A stretch of 64,000 bases of DNA from Flavobacteriales bacterium UBA7666 (GTDB lineage Bacteria > Bacteroidota > Bacteroidia > Flavobacteriales_D > Crocinitomicaceae). Under the pieces are notes generated by a model. The model ran no database searches. It was not told the origin of the DNA and saw only the letters and a program-made list of their open reading frames with translations. Position numbers and translations under genes: made by a program. Shown piece by piece: positions 38,165 through 47,173 of the stretch. How positions within the stretch are numbered: position 1 is the stretch's first letter; each line of letters starts with the position of its first letter. The stretch lies in the NCBI GenBank assembly GCA_002483265.1, contig DLHO01000027.1:248001-312000 (forward strand), read 5' to 3'.

Positions 38165-38516
38165 AGAGTAAAAAATATTTAGTTAAAAGCTGAAAAATTT
38201 GGTGCGAATATAAACCTTGATACCTGTCTTTTATGGGGGTAAGGGTGTCTGAATTCAGGAATTTAAACAGGCTGTTTTAGGTTAAAAACTAACCTTTAAT
38301 CTTTTGTATACTAGTTGGTTATAAGTTTTAACAACTGCATAATTTAAGTCCGAGTACTTAAGCTTCTTTGAAAAGGCAATATGGGTGGTTTGATTGATGA
38401 ATAAGTGTTCAAAAAAGGTTCTGAAAAACTTAGTTTGAAGGTTTCGGTTATAAAAAAAGACCATCAACCACGGCTGACAGTCCTCTTCTGGATATGCTTT
38501 TATTTTGAATGTTGTT
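38165..38516. other. spacer between regulator and T9SS operon
   Basis: About 350 bp of AT-rich DNA. A small dyad AGGTTA-N5-TAACCT lies at 38279-38295. The operon promoter should be here; CGAATATA at about 38206 is one mismatch from a minus-strand TAnnTTTG box. No convincing gene. Confidence 0.4.
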
Positions 38517-40124
38517 TTACTGTTTTTCGTTCAGGTAAGCTAAAAAGGTAGAAGGAGAAAATCCGGTTACTGCTTTGAAAACGGCAGAGAATTTACTGTG
38601 AGATGAGAAACCACATTCTTCTGCCAGAACACTTAATTTATAGTTTTTGAATTTCTCGTTAGTCTCAATTTTCTCAATGATGTATTTAATGCGTAATTCA
38701 TTGATATAAGAATTAAAGTCTTTATTCAGGTAAGCATTCAGTACATGAGAAAGGTATTTCGTATTGGTACTCAGTATTCCCGCAAGCATCGGAAGAGAGA
38801 TTTGTTTGTCCGTGAATTTACGTCCTCTTTCAAACTCTTTCAAGTCGTTTAATATCTTTGCTTCCATGGCATCTGACATAATCTTACGATTTGGATCCTT
38901 CTTTTCAGATACAATGGGTGCTTTCTCCTGTTCATTTTCAAACCGTGCTTGTCTCATGCGACTCATGACCTCGTGGAAACGTTCCCGTTCCCGTTTTCGG
39001 CTCTTTCTTTGCCAAACAAAGGTCAGAATCACCACCAGAGACAGTGTGATTGAGATGATCACCAGCACATTTCTGTTATAGGCGAGCACTTCCCCTGTGG
39101 ATTTAGTTGTCTTAACGAAATCGGTGATCGATTCCTTTTTCTTTTTTTCGCTTAGCTCCAAAGATTGAACGTACTTATCGTTGTATTTTGAATATCTGGT
39201 AATGTCATTTGAAAGCTGATAATAATCTGCCAGCGTTTTATAAACTTCAATTTTCAGTTCCAAATAATCAGATTGATCAACAATTTTTTCTGCCTTTTGG
39301 AGATTCTCAAATGAAGCGGTCATATTTTTCTTCTCCAAATAAACCCGACCCAATCCGCTGAAAATGAATCCGCTGAGAACAGCATTTTCCTGTGTCACTT
39401 TAGTTAGCTTTTCAAAGGCATTGTTATGGTGTTCCAGAGCCTCGTCCCAATTTTTCAGCTCAATACAAACCCGCCCAAGTAACTGTTCATTCGTAGCCAG
39501 AAAGTAATTTCTTTCCTGCTCACTGTAAGTCAGTTGATTAAAATAATTATCTGCTTTTTTTGCGGCTTTATATGCCTTTTTGTATTTTTTATAATCGATT
39601 TCATAATAGGCAGTTTCCTGGTAGATCATCCCAAGATACAGCTTCTTCATCTGATCATTTTCTATTTTTTCACTAACGTTTTTGCCTTTTTCCAGGTATT
39701 CTTCCCCTTCTTCATACAAGCCCATGAGGCGGTATTGTGTAGATAAGAATCCTGCTATTCTTGCCTCCCAATCATAGAGATTTTCTTTTACGGCGATCTT
39801 ATCTGCTTTTACAGCAAACTGAACCGATTTTTTAATGTCTCCTTTTTGCTGAAAGAGGGAAGAAGAAAGCATCAATGCTTTCAAGCGGTGAATCTCCGGT
39901 TTAGAATGCTTGTACAAGGAGTCTGCAATGCTGATAGCCTTATTGATATCTTTTGCAGAAATAGTTACCGCTGCTGCGAAATAAATACTGTCAAATTTTG
40001 CATTCCTTTCCTGATCTTTTTGTGCGCTTACACTACTCACCAATACACAAGCAAGCACAACTATTCTAATGAACTGGAACACTTTATCGGTCAATAAAAG
40101 GTTAAACAAAATGTATTTTGTCAT
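38517..40124 (-). CDS. membrane-anchored TPR sensor with C-terminal AraC-type DNA-binding domain
   Basis: 535 residues. An N-terminal hydrophobic segment (FIRIVVLACVLVSSVSA) targets the TPR region (about 40-330) outside the cytoplasm; a membrane helix VLVIISITLSLVVILTFVW (about 353-371) is followed by basic residues and an AraC helix-turn-helix pair (LSVLAEECGFSSHSKFSAVFKAVTGFSPSTFLAYL, C-terminus). This one-component layout, with sensing TPRs outside and AraC inside, is common in Bacteroidota. It lies directly upstream of, and in line with, the T9SS surface operon. It is a paralogue of the regulator at 45437-47173. Confidence 0.88.
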   Translation of the reverse strand: MTKYILFNLLLTDKVFQFIRIVVLACVLVSSVSAQKDQERNAKFDSIYFAAAVTISAKDINKAISIADSLYKHSKPEIHRLKALMLSSSLFQQKGDIKKSVQFAVKADKIAVKENLYDWEARIAGFLSTQYRLMGLYEEGEEYLEKGKNVSEKIENDQMKKLYLGMIYQETAYYEIDYKKYKKAYKAAKKADNYFNQLTYSEQERNYFLATNEQLLGRVCIELKNWDEALEHHNNAFEKLTKVTQENAVLSGFIFSGLGRVYLEKKNMTASFENLQKAEKIVDQSDYLELKIEVYKTLADYYQLSNDITRYSKYNDKYVQSLELSEKKKKESITDFVKTTKSTGEVLAYNRNVLVIISITLSLVVILTFVWQRKSRKRERERFHEVMSRMRQARFENEQEKAPIVSEKKDPNRKIMSDAMEAKILNDLKEFERGRKFTDKQISLPMLAGILSTNTKYLSHVLNAYLNKDFNSYINELRIKYIIEKIETNEKFKNYKLSVLAEECGFSSHSKFSAVFKAVTGFSPSTFLAYLNEKQ

Positions 40125-40297
40125 ATTGGTATTCTGTAGCTGAGGTGTTTTTCAGAAGTACGAAATTAGGCAAAATTTAGGATAGAATGAAATCATATGT
40201 GGATCAAAACCCGAGGTGTTTTTGAACTACCTGAACAAGTAAGGAGTTCATTTAAAAAAGCGGAATACCTCGGATCATAAAGGAAAATCCAGCTATT

Positions 40298-40579
40298 TTA
40301 TCCGACTTCCCCTTTTAATCGGTTTACTTCTTTCTGAAGCTCATGAACCTGATCCAATAAATGTTTAATGGTTTCCAACCCCTCCAGATTAATCTCCAGT
40401 TCGTAATGCAGGTGCATATATTTTTCAAGATCGGAGAGTTGTTCAAAAGTGATAAACACTGTTTCATCGGAGCGACTTAACTCAATTAAGCCATGCTCAT
40501 CCAACTTGTATACGAATGAAGTTTCAATGTTGTAATAAACACAACATTGTTCGATGGAGATCTTATTTGCTGTTTCCAT
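40298..40579 (-). CDS. cbpM: chaperone modulator CbpM
   Basis: 93 residues, MerR-like small protein that inhibits the DnaJ homologue CbpA. It has the pattern ISIEQCCVYYNIETSFVYKLDEHGLIEL near the N-terminus and a C-terminal coiled coil (LDQVHELQKEVNRLKGEVG). Its start overlaps the end of cbpA by 17 bp, the usual cbpA-cbpM order. Confidence 0.88.
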   Translation of the reverse strand: METANKISIEQCCVYYNIETSFVYKLDEHGLIELSRSDETVFITFEQLSDLEKYMHLHYELEINLEGLETIKHLLDQVHELQKEVNRLKGEVG

Positions 40580-41486
40580 GTTCCGTTGTTTTGCGTTCTT
40601 TCGAAAGTTGTTCTACTAATTCTTTTTCCTTCGCTGACAGACCGGTGGGTATTCGGATCTGATAGGTTACATACAAGTCCCCGAATTCGCCTTCTTTTTT
40701 ATAAACCGGGAATCCTTTTCCTTTTAAGCGAACTTTCGTGCCATTTTGAGTCTCAGGAGCTACAGGCATCTTCACCTTTCCGGCTAGTGTATCGATAATT
40801 TCTTCTCCGCCCAGCAATGATTTATAGAGATCCAGGGGCACATCCGCATAGAGGTCGTTTCCTTTACGCGTAAATGCGGTGTTGTTTTTTATTTCAAAGG
40901 TGATATACAAGTCGCCAGTAGGCCCGCCATTTACACCCGGAGCTCCGTGTCCGGCCAATTTTATTTCCTGACCGTTTTCAATTCCCGCAGGAACTGTGAT
41001 CCGAATGTTTTTCCCATTGACGGTAAAAGTTTGCTTCTGCGTTTTATAAGCATCTGTTAAACTCAACTGAACGGATGCGCGAAAGTCTTGTCCTTTGAAC
41101 TTTGCCTGTCTGCTGCCTCCACGATTGCCAAACATCGATGAGAAAAAATCCGAGTAATCGCCATCATCACCTGAAAAGTATTCACCACCCCCAAATGGAT
41201 TTCCTTGTTGGGATGCACCGGATGATCTTTGCTGCTTTTGGGCTTGTTCGAATTGCTCGGCATGCTTCCAGTCTTTTCCGTACTGGTCGTATTTCTTTCT
41301 ACTCTCGGGATCACTCAGAACTTCATTTGCTTCATTGATCTGCTGAAAGAGTTTTCCTGCTTCCGCATTGTTCGGGTTCAAATCAGGATGATGCTTGCGG
41401 GCTAATTTCCGATATGCTTTTTTGATCTCGTCCGCAGTTGCATGTTTGTCAACGCCTAAAATTTTATAATAATCAATGTAGTCCAT
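40563..41486 (-). CDS. cbpA: DnaJ-like co-chaperone CbpA
   Basis: 307 residues: J domain with the HPD motif (ARKHHPDLNP, about 29-38), Gly/Phe-rich linker with a GGG-rich stretch (about 95-115), and two DnaJ C-terminal beta domains without the zinc finger (DAYKTQKQTFTVNGKNIRITVPAGIENGQEIKL...). It recruits and stimulates DnaK; CbpM encoded downstream regulates it. Confidence 0.93.
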   Translation of the reverse strand: MDYIDYYKILGVDKHATADEIKKAYRKLARKHHPDLNPNNAEAGKLFQQINEANEVLSDPESRKKYDQYGKDWKHAEQFEQAQKQQRSSGASQQGNPFGGGEYFSGDDGDYSDFFSSMFGNRGGSRQAKFKGQDFRASVQLSLTDAYKTQKQTFTVNGKNIRITVPAGIENGQEIKLAGHGAPGVNGGPTGDLYITFEIKNNTAFTRKGNDLYADVPLDLYKSLLGGEEIIDTLAGKVKMPVAPETQNGTKVRLKGKGFPVYKKEGEFGDLYVTYQIRIPTGLSAKEKELVEQLSKERKTTEHGNSK

Positions 41487-41585
41487 TCGAAAGAAGCTTA
41501 TAGGGTTAAGTTACGGTTTAAATTGATCCCATGCAAGTTGTCAAAGATGCTTGAAATTTCAAGGCTCTAAAAAATAACAAGTGAT

Positions 41586-41599
41586 TGAATGTTCATTCA
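41586..41599. promoter_or_regulatory. possible operator upstream of lodA
   Basis: A perfect dyad TGAATG-TT-CATTCA lies 44 bp before the lodA ATG, and its form is like many TetR-family sites. TATCATTG a few bases downstream is one mismatch from the -7 consensus. No cognate regulator is adjacent. Confidence 0.35.
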
Positions 41600-41642
41600 G
41601 AAGAAAAATGTATCATTGTAGCATAACTCTATTCACTGTAGT

Positions 41643-43871
41643 ATGAACGACAAAGTAACGTATCGTATCCACCCGGCTATTGGGGTGGGAAGATTGGGGA
41701 ATAGCCCCAACTCTTATTATCTGGCCCCTGAATCCATTGGTGGTTTACCCATCGAACCCGACGACAAAGGTCTTCCGATCCTTAAAAAAGGAAAACCGGA
41801 ATATGTCACCAAATTCAAGGATAATCTCGGAATGATTCGCAGACAAGCTGCAACATTTAAAATCTATCGTTCGGTCAATGGTGGCCCGGAAGAAGTGGTA
41901 GACCTCAACGACAAAAGCATTGATCGTATTGAATGGACGGTGCATGTAGCTAATAAAAAAGCAGCTTGGTGGAATTTTGTTCCTTTGTTGGGTGATTTGA
42001 TGTTTGGTAAATTGAACAGCTATGAGACTTGGAATAATACTCCTCCGAAGGCATGGAATCTTCCCACGAATCCGTGGACGGGCTTACCTTGGATGGAACG
42101 TAGAAATTCAAGTGTTAAGGGAGATAAAAATCGCCGTGCACTGATTGTTGATCCGGGACCAAAAACCCTCGCAAAGCCAAATGGATCAGCAAATTTTGAC
42201 AACAACAATCCGAGCTATCCCTTTGTTTCCTTCCCTAATCCGAATGACATCAGTCAAGGATTATCCGTTAAAACTTTAGGTGAAATGCGTACCGATCCTA
42301 ATGGAAATCTATTGGTATTAGGAGCTTTTGGTAGAGCTGGAGGAAGTGAAACGATTACCGGTTTTGGTGGTGGAGATACATGGAACGATGATATTGCAGA
42401 TGGGCCTGTTACCGCTACTATTTATTTCAAGGACGGAAAAAAATCCGAGCAGTTGAATGCCTGGGTAGTTACCGGATCTCCGAAATTCGCACCTGAATTG
42501 GTCAATATTTCAACTTGGGATGACGTGATTGTCGATATGGCAATCAAGTACAAAAATGCTTTGCCGAATGTATACGATGCTAAGAAGTGGAAAGCAAACG
42601 ATGGCTGGAATCCGGATTATGTGGTGAATTACGATAAAGATATTCAAACCTTCCTGAACCGGATTGCAGATTATCAATGGGTAGGAACAGTTCCTTCCAT
42701 GACTGCTTTTATTCGTCCGGCATTTGATGCACACGATGCTTCGGAAGCGAATCGCGGACAACGGGAGAAATTCCTGAGCTATTTCAGAAAGCCTTCCAAA
42801 ATTCAGCAGGCAAGTGAAAAGGAACCGGGTGCATTGGTCGATGGACAAAGCAATCAATTGTTCAGTGATGCAACATTGAAAAATCCGGATGCAGGAATTC
42901 CTTTAATGCCGATGAATTCGGGAACCAATTCCGTTAGAAACAATATTCCGGACAAATTTTCGGTGATTACCGATACGCAATACTATTGTCTGCAACAATG
43001 GGCCGCTGGAAAATTCTCCTCCGATTCACCTGGAGTAGCCATTCCAAATGTGCATGCTTTAGACAGCGCAGCCGTTGGAAATTGCGTGGGGGAACCAATG
43101 TGTCCGGGTATTGAAGTGACATGGAGCGTTCGTAATCCGATCATTTACGATGAGGCATACAGAATCAAGCCGGCGCATGATGAAAAGTATTATCAAAAAC
43201 ACGGATTAGATCCGGACAAAGATGAGTGCGAACCAATAGATTGGAAAAATCCAACTGTTGGAAGAGGCTGTGAACCGGGAGATTTAACCAAACGAATGGC
43301 AATTCCATGGCAGGCAGATTTCTACGATTGTTCAGTGCAGATGATCAATTTCTCTACACCAACAAGTCCGGTGAAAGATAATGAAACAGGGATTCCGGTT
43401 CCGCCGAATTACTATGCTTACTGGTGGCCGCCTCAAAGCCCTTGGAATGTTCTGAGTGGAGGAACAACGCTGGAAGAACAGCAAAAAGATGGAATTCCGT
43501 CCGGTCTGCAAGTGATGTATAGTCGGGGTGTGAATAGTTTTACGCAGATGATTACTGCTTGGAAGTACCTTGGATTCATTGTAAATAATAACAGAGATGA
43601 AAAGTATGGAAGACAGTATCCGTATTTCAGCGAAAAGGAACGAAACTATGACAAATTCCAACCGGTAAGTGTTGGAATAGGCAATGTAACAAGTTTCATC
43701 ACGGGCGATGATAGTAATTATTTACCGGCCTGGTTCATGAAAGTGGAAGATCAAACACCGCCAAACGAACAGATGAAAAAACTCAAATTGTCGAGTGGTT
43801 TGTTGAGTTATCACTCTGAAACTCCGCAAAAGATTACGGAAGCACCTCGCGGCAGACGTTACGGACATTAA
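41643..43871 (+). CDS. lodA: LodA/GoxA-like amino acid oxidase with cysteine tryptophylquinone cofactor
   Basis: 742 residues; quinoprotein oxidase family whose studied members oxidise L-lysine at the epsilon position or glycine, releasing ammonia and H2O2. The N-terminus YRIHPAIGVGRLGNSPNSYYLAPE is the family signature. Candidate cofactor residues are Cys481/Cys487 (GNCVGEPMCPGIEVTWS) and Trp556 (MAIPWQADFYDCS). No signal peptide, as usual for LodA. It is followed 8 bp later by lodB, needed to form the cofactor. Substrate cannot be told from sequence. Family members often act as antimicrobials through H2O2. Confidence 0.9.
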   Translation: MNDKVTYRIHPAIGVGRLGNSPNSYYLAPESIGGLPIEPDDKGLPILKKGKPEYVTKFKDNLGMIRRQAATFKIYRSVNGGPEEVVDLNDKSIDRIEWTVHVANKKAAWWNFVPLLGDLMFGKLNSYETWNNTPPKAWNLPTNPWTGLPWMERRNSSVKGDKNRRALIVDPGPKTLAKPNGSANFDNNNPSYPFVSFPNPNDISQGLSVKTLGEMRTDPNGNLLVLGAFGRAGGSETITGFGGGDTWNDDIADGPVTATIYFKDGKKSEQLNAWVVTGSPKFAPELVNISTWDDVIVDMAIKYKNALPNVYDAKKWKANDGWNPDYVVNYDKDIQTFLNRIADYQWVGTVPSMTAFIRPAFDAHDASEANRGQREKFLSYFRKPSKIQQASEKEPGALVDGQSNQLFSDATLKNPDAGIPLMPMNSGTNSVRNNIPDKFSVITDTQYYCLQQWAAGKFSSDSPGVAIPNVHALDSAAVGNCVGEPMCPGIEVTWSVRNPIIYDEAYRIKPAHDEKYYQKHGLDPDKDECEPIDWKNPTVGRGCEPGDLTKRMAIPWQADFYDCSVQMINFSTPTSPVKDNETGIPVPPNYYAYWWPPQSPWNVLSGGTTLEEQQKDGIPSGLQVMYSRGVNSFTQMITAWKYLGFIVNNNRDEKYGRQYPYFSEKERNYDKFQPVSVGIGNVTSFITGDDSNYLPAWFMKVEDQTPPNEQMKKLKLSSGLLSYHSETPQKITEAPRGRRYGH

Positions 43872-43879
43872 ATGAGCAA

Positions 43880-44980
43880 ATGAAAAAACATACAGATGTA
43901 TTAATAATCGGTGGTGGTCCTGCAGGGACTGCCGCCGCTATTACCCTAAGTCGATACACCAGTTTGTCGGTGGCTTTGGTAGAACGCGCAGAATTTGATG
44001 ATTACAGGGCAGGTGAGTCGGTTTCGCCATCGATCTTTCCTTTGTTATCTTATCTGGGGATCGAGCGAGAGCAGCTGGAGCAAATTCACTTGCCTTCCTA
44101 CGGGCATGCCGCAGCATGGGGAAGTGACCAGTTAATCGTTCGTGATTTGCTTTTTTCCGGACAAGGAAATGGTTTGCATTTGGATCGCCGGCAATTTGAT
44201 GAGTTGCTCATTAGGGAAGCCAAAAAGTATGGTACCTTGGTTTATCGACCAGCCAGAGTAACTGAAATAAACAAAACAGAAAATTGGGAGCTGAAGATCA
44301 AAACTGGTGAAGATCAGATTGAATTGTCTGCCCGATATGTGATTGATTGTAGTGGTAAAAATGGGTTGATTGTAAAAAAGCAACAATGCAGAGTCCACAA
44401 AGAGGATAATTTGGTAGCCTTGTACGGATATTATTCGCTGAATGACGAGCACATTTTGCCACACCAAACAGTACTGGAAACAACTGAACATGGTTGGTAT
44501 TATTTATCACCCCTTCCGAATAAAAAAGTAGCTATTGCTTTTATCACAGATGCAGATATCCTGAAAGCCTTGGATTTGAATAATCCGGATGCATGGCTGG
44601 AGTATGGAATGAAAACGCAGCACATTTGCACAACTCTCGCACAGTTGTCCGAACCCGAAGCATTTCGCCATTATGCGATTAATAGCAAAGTTGCCTTGAT
44701 TCCCGGAAGTGATAACTGGATTGCAGCTGGTGATGCGGCTGCCTGTTTTGACCCTATTTCGGCATTAGGAATCGGACATGCAATTAATTCAGGAATCAAT
44801 AGCGCACGTGTAGTTGAACAGTATTTTTCAGGAAATCAGGAGGCCGGGAAAGCTTATTCCCGTTTCGTTCTGGATCATTTCGGAACCTATTTAGACATGC
44901 GTAAAGGATATTATGCTTCAGAGCAACGCTGGAGAAACTCCCCGTTTTGGCAACGCAGAGTAGTTGAACACTCAAAGTAA
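43880..44980 (+). CDS. lodB: LodB-like FAD-dependent maturase
   Basis: 366 residues. Rossmann motif VLIIGGGPAGTAAAI (about 7-21), a second FAD contact DYRAGESVSPSIFPLL, and WIAAGDAAACFDPISALGIGHAI (about 280-303) of the tryptophan-halogenase / geranylgeranyl reductase-like flavoprotein group. In LodA systems this protein hydroxylates the Trp that becomes tryptophylquinone. Tight coupling to lodA (8-bp gap) supports the assignment. Confidence 0.88.
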   Translation: MKKHTDVLIIGGGPAGTAAAITLSRYTSLSVALVERAEFDDYRAGESVSPSIFPLLSYLGIEREQLEQIHLPSYGHAAAWGSDQLIVRDLLFSGQGNGLHLDRRQFDELLIREAKKYGTLVYRPARVTEINKTENWELKIKTGEDQIELSARYVIDCSGKNGLIVKKQQCRVHKEDNLVALYGYYSLNDEHILPHQTVLETTEHGWYYLSPLPNKKVAIAFITDADILKALDLNNPDAWLEYGMKTQHICTTLAQLSEPEAFRHYAINSKVALIPGSDNWIAAGDAAACFDPISALGIGHAINSGINSARVVEQYFSGNQEAGKAYSRFVLDHFGTYLDMRKGYYASEQRWRNSPFWQRRVVEHSK

Positions 44981-44982
44981 AA

Positions 44983-45153
44983 TCAGATCGTTTCCGTCAC
45001 ATACTTCGACCTCAATCCATTCGAAACAATACTGATTTCCACCTGTGCATACGTATTTGTTTGCACCTGAACAATCAACAGATCAGATTTTTCACCCGTT
45101 CTGCCAATTTCTACTTCGTAAGTGCCGGGATCGCTATTGAATAAAAATCTCAT
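44983..45153 (-). pseudogene. remnant of a PEGA-like membrane protein gene (3' fragment)
   Basis: 56 codons, from ATG 45153. DPGTYEVEIG, KSDLLIVQVQTN, AQVEI and NGLRSKYV match the C-terminus of the protein encoded at 61329-61865 (DPGTYEVEIG, KSDKLIVQVEPN, AQLEI, NGLRSKHV) nearly residue for residue. The frame is stopped upstream by TAG, and the N-terminal membrane part is missing. It could still be translated as a short peptide, but a decayed duplicate is the simplest reading. Confidence 0.75.
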
Positions 45154-45392
45154 TATAGTTTCAGTTGATGGGGACTAAATGGAAGCTTTACGCAAGGGTT
45201 CTCCTTCATTTTGAGAGATACCATCCTCATTCCACTCAATATTTCATACAGATTACAACATAACTTCTTGGATATAAGTGACTAAAAATGGCCTTTATTG
45301 TAAAGCAGAAGCTGGGAAATAAGCATAGTTGCTCCAGGAAACCGATTAATACGTATAATTTTTGTGAAGTGTGGATTGTTCAAACAATGTTA

Positions 45393-45400
45393 TAGCTTTG
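45393..45400 (+). promoter_or_regulatory. -7 box of the RiPP-side regulator (TAGCTTTG)
   Basis: A perfect TAnnTTTG box lies 36 bp upstream of the ATG at 45437. A TTG at 45376-45378 is 14 bp upstream, tighter than usual. The CARTCCG dyad found at the RiPP promoters is absent here. Confidence 0.4.
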
Positions 45401-45436
45401 TGATATTTAACAAATAATCTGATAACTGTTTATTTG

Positions 45437-47173
45437 ATGCGCACCATTTATTTGCTGACCTTTTTCTTGTTGTTTTCACATGGTAATAAGCTATTTTGCC
45501 AGGGAGCACACTATTTTTCCACACCCACATATTTGGACTATCAGGATAAGATGCGCTATTATATCAATGCCGATCCCGATAGCGTTACCATTCATTGTGC
45601 CAACATGAGAAAAACGGGTGTTGCGGAATACATCGTTTATGGGGATGCCGCTGAGGCCTATTTCCATGCCCTGAGCGGTAATACCGACCTGGAAAAAAAG
45701 CGACTTGCACTGGCTTATAAAAACCTGGGGGCGATTTCAAATACAGTGCGAAGGATTGAACTGGAAGCCACCGTACTCAATTTCGAGGGTTCCATTTATA
45801 AGCATTATAAAAATTACAAAGCTGCTGCCAGAAAGTACATCCATGGTCAGCGACTAGCCAGATTGCTGGGAGATAAAACACTTGAAATACGGTTTATCCA
45901 TAACCTGGCCGATATTAAAGCAACGTTGGGAGAATTACCCGAAGCCATCCGGGAAACTAAAATGGGATTAAGTTTGCTGGAATCAAACAGAAGCGCCCTA
46001 ACCGAAGAAAATTATCGGACCTACAAAGTCAATACGTTCATCAGCCTGGGGAAATTTTACAATGATCGCTACGAGCAGTCGAATTGGAATTCCTGGCTGG
46101 ATTCGGCGCAAAACTATTACCAATCGGCCTTCCGGTTGTGTGCGCAAAACAGCTACAACTATGCGCTGGTTCAATTGAACATGGGCGGAATTTCCATGAC
46201 CAAAAAAGACTATAAGAAGTCCATCCGCCTCTTTGAAGAAGGGTTGTCTTTTTTTTCCGCAAATGGGCTGGTGGTGGAACAAGAAAAAGCGGTTTATAAC
46301 CTGGCTGTTGCACATTACGAATTGAAGGCTTATCCCAAAGCGCTAAACTATTTCAAACACTTTGATGCCTTTTACCGGGCGGATTCCGCAGACCTGCCCA
46401 ATTATGCCAATTCTAACTATTTCCAATCGAAAATATACCGTAAAATGGGTCAACGAGAGCTGGCTTACAAGCATTCGGATATTTACCTGGCCAGCTATGA
46501 AAAGCTATTGCTTGAACAAAGTGATACGAAAATCGACGTCAACGACCAGATCACTCATCAGCATTTTCAGCAGGAAATGGAGATAATCCAAAATTCTTAC
46601 AATACTTCCAAGTCGGTCAATTTCTGGATCAGTATACTTTCCTTGGTTACGGGTAGCGTACTGGCGCTAATCATTTTCAAGCTGAGACGGGATAAGCGAA
46701 AAATTCAACAAAAAACCCTCGTGCTTTCTGAAACGGAGCCAACGGAGTTCAAGGTGAAAATCCGACAGAAAGGAACTACGTCATTAAAGATCGATGTGGA
46801 AACGGAACAGGAAATTTTGCTGAAACTAAAAAAACTGGAACTGGAACATTTTTACCTGCGTGCGGATTTCACTCTGCAAAGCGTTGCCCGGAAGATCAAA
46901 ACGAACACCTCTTATCTTTCACATGTGGTTAACAGCAATTTTCATCAAACGTTTAGTGAATACTCCAATGACCTGAAGATCCGTTATGTGATCAACAAAA
47001 TGGAGAGCGATCCGAAGTACCGGGAATTTTCGACTCAAGCTGTTGCCGAAAGTGTGGGATACAAAAACGCTATTTCGTTTACCAAATCATTCAGTAAAAA
47101 AACAGGGTTGACACCTTATCAGTTTTCCTTGAAATTCAAGGTTGGTGAAACATTCCCGAATCCGTTTATTTAA
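45437..47173 (+). CDS. membrane TPR sensor with C-terminal AraC-type DNA-binding domain
   Basis: 578 residues from ATG 45437 (the preceding TTG is not needed). Signal-anchor MRTIYLLTFFLLFSHGNKLF, extracytoplasmic TPR region (about 30-390), membrane helix FWISILSLVTGSVLALIIF (about 396-414), then an AraC-type helix-turn-helix (LQSVARKIKTNTSYLSHVVNSNF ... AVAESVGYKNAISFTKSFSKKTGLTPYQFSLKF). Same architecture as 38517-40124. It is convergent with, and overlaps by 8 bp, the RiPP export operon, and is the only large regulator in the RiPP locus, so it is the first candidate to act on the shared CARTCCG dyads. Confidence 0.87.
   Translation: MRTIYLLTFFLLFSHGNKLFCQGAHYFSTPTYLDYQDKMRYYINADPDSVTIHCANMRKTGVAEYIVYGDAAEAYFHALSGNTDLEKKRLALAYKNLGAISNTVRRIELEATVLNFEGSIYKHYKNYKAAARKYIHGQRLARLLGDKTLEIRFIHNLADIKATLGELPEAIRETKMGLSLLESNRSALTEENYRTYKVNTFISLGKFYNDRYEQSNWNSWLDSAQNYYQSAFRLCAQNSYNYALVQLNMGGISMTKKDYKKSIRLFEEGLSFFSANGLVVEQEKAVYNLAVAHYELKAYPKALNYFKHFDAFYRADSADLPNYANSNYFQSKIYRKMGQRELAYKHSDIYLASYEKLLLEQSDTKIDVNDQITHQHFQQEMEIIQNSYNTSKSVNFWISILSLVTGSVLALIIFKLRRDKRKIQQKTLVLSETEPTEFKVKIRQKGTTSLKIDVETEQEILLKLKKLELEHFYLRADFTLQSVARKIKTNTSYLSHVVNSNFHQTFSEYSNDLKIRYVINKMESDPKYREFSTQAVAESVGYKNAISFTKSFSKKTGLTPYQFSLKFKVGETFPNPFI

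Noticed and set aside
38282..38467. 61-codon minus-strand frame between the regulator and the T9SS operon
   Set aside because: Composition resembles translated AT-rich spacer, and no plausible start signal or family pattern is seen.
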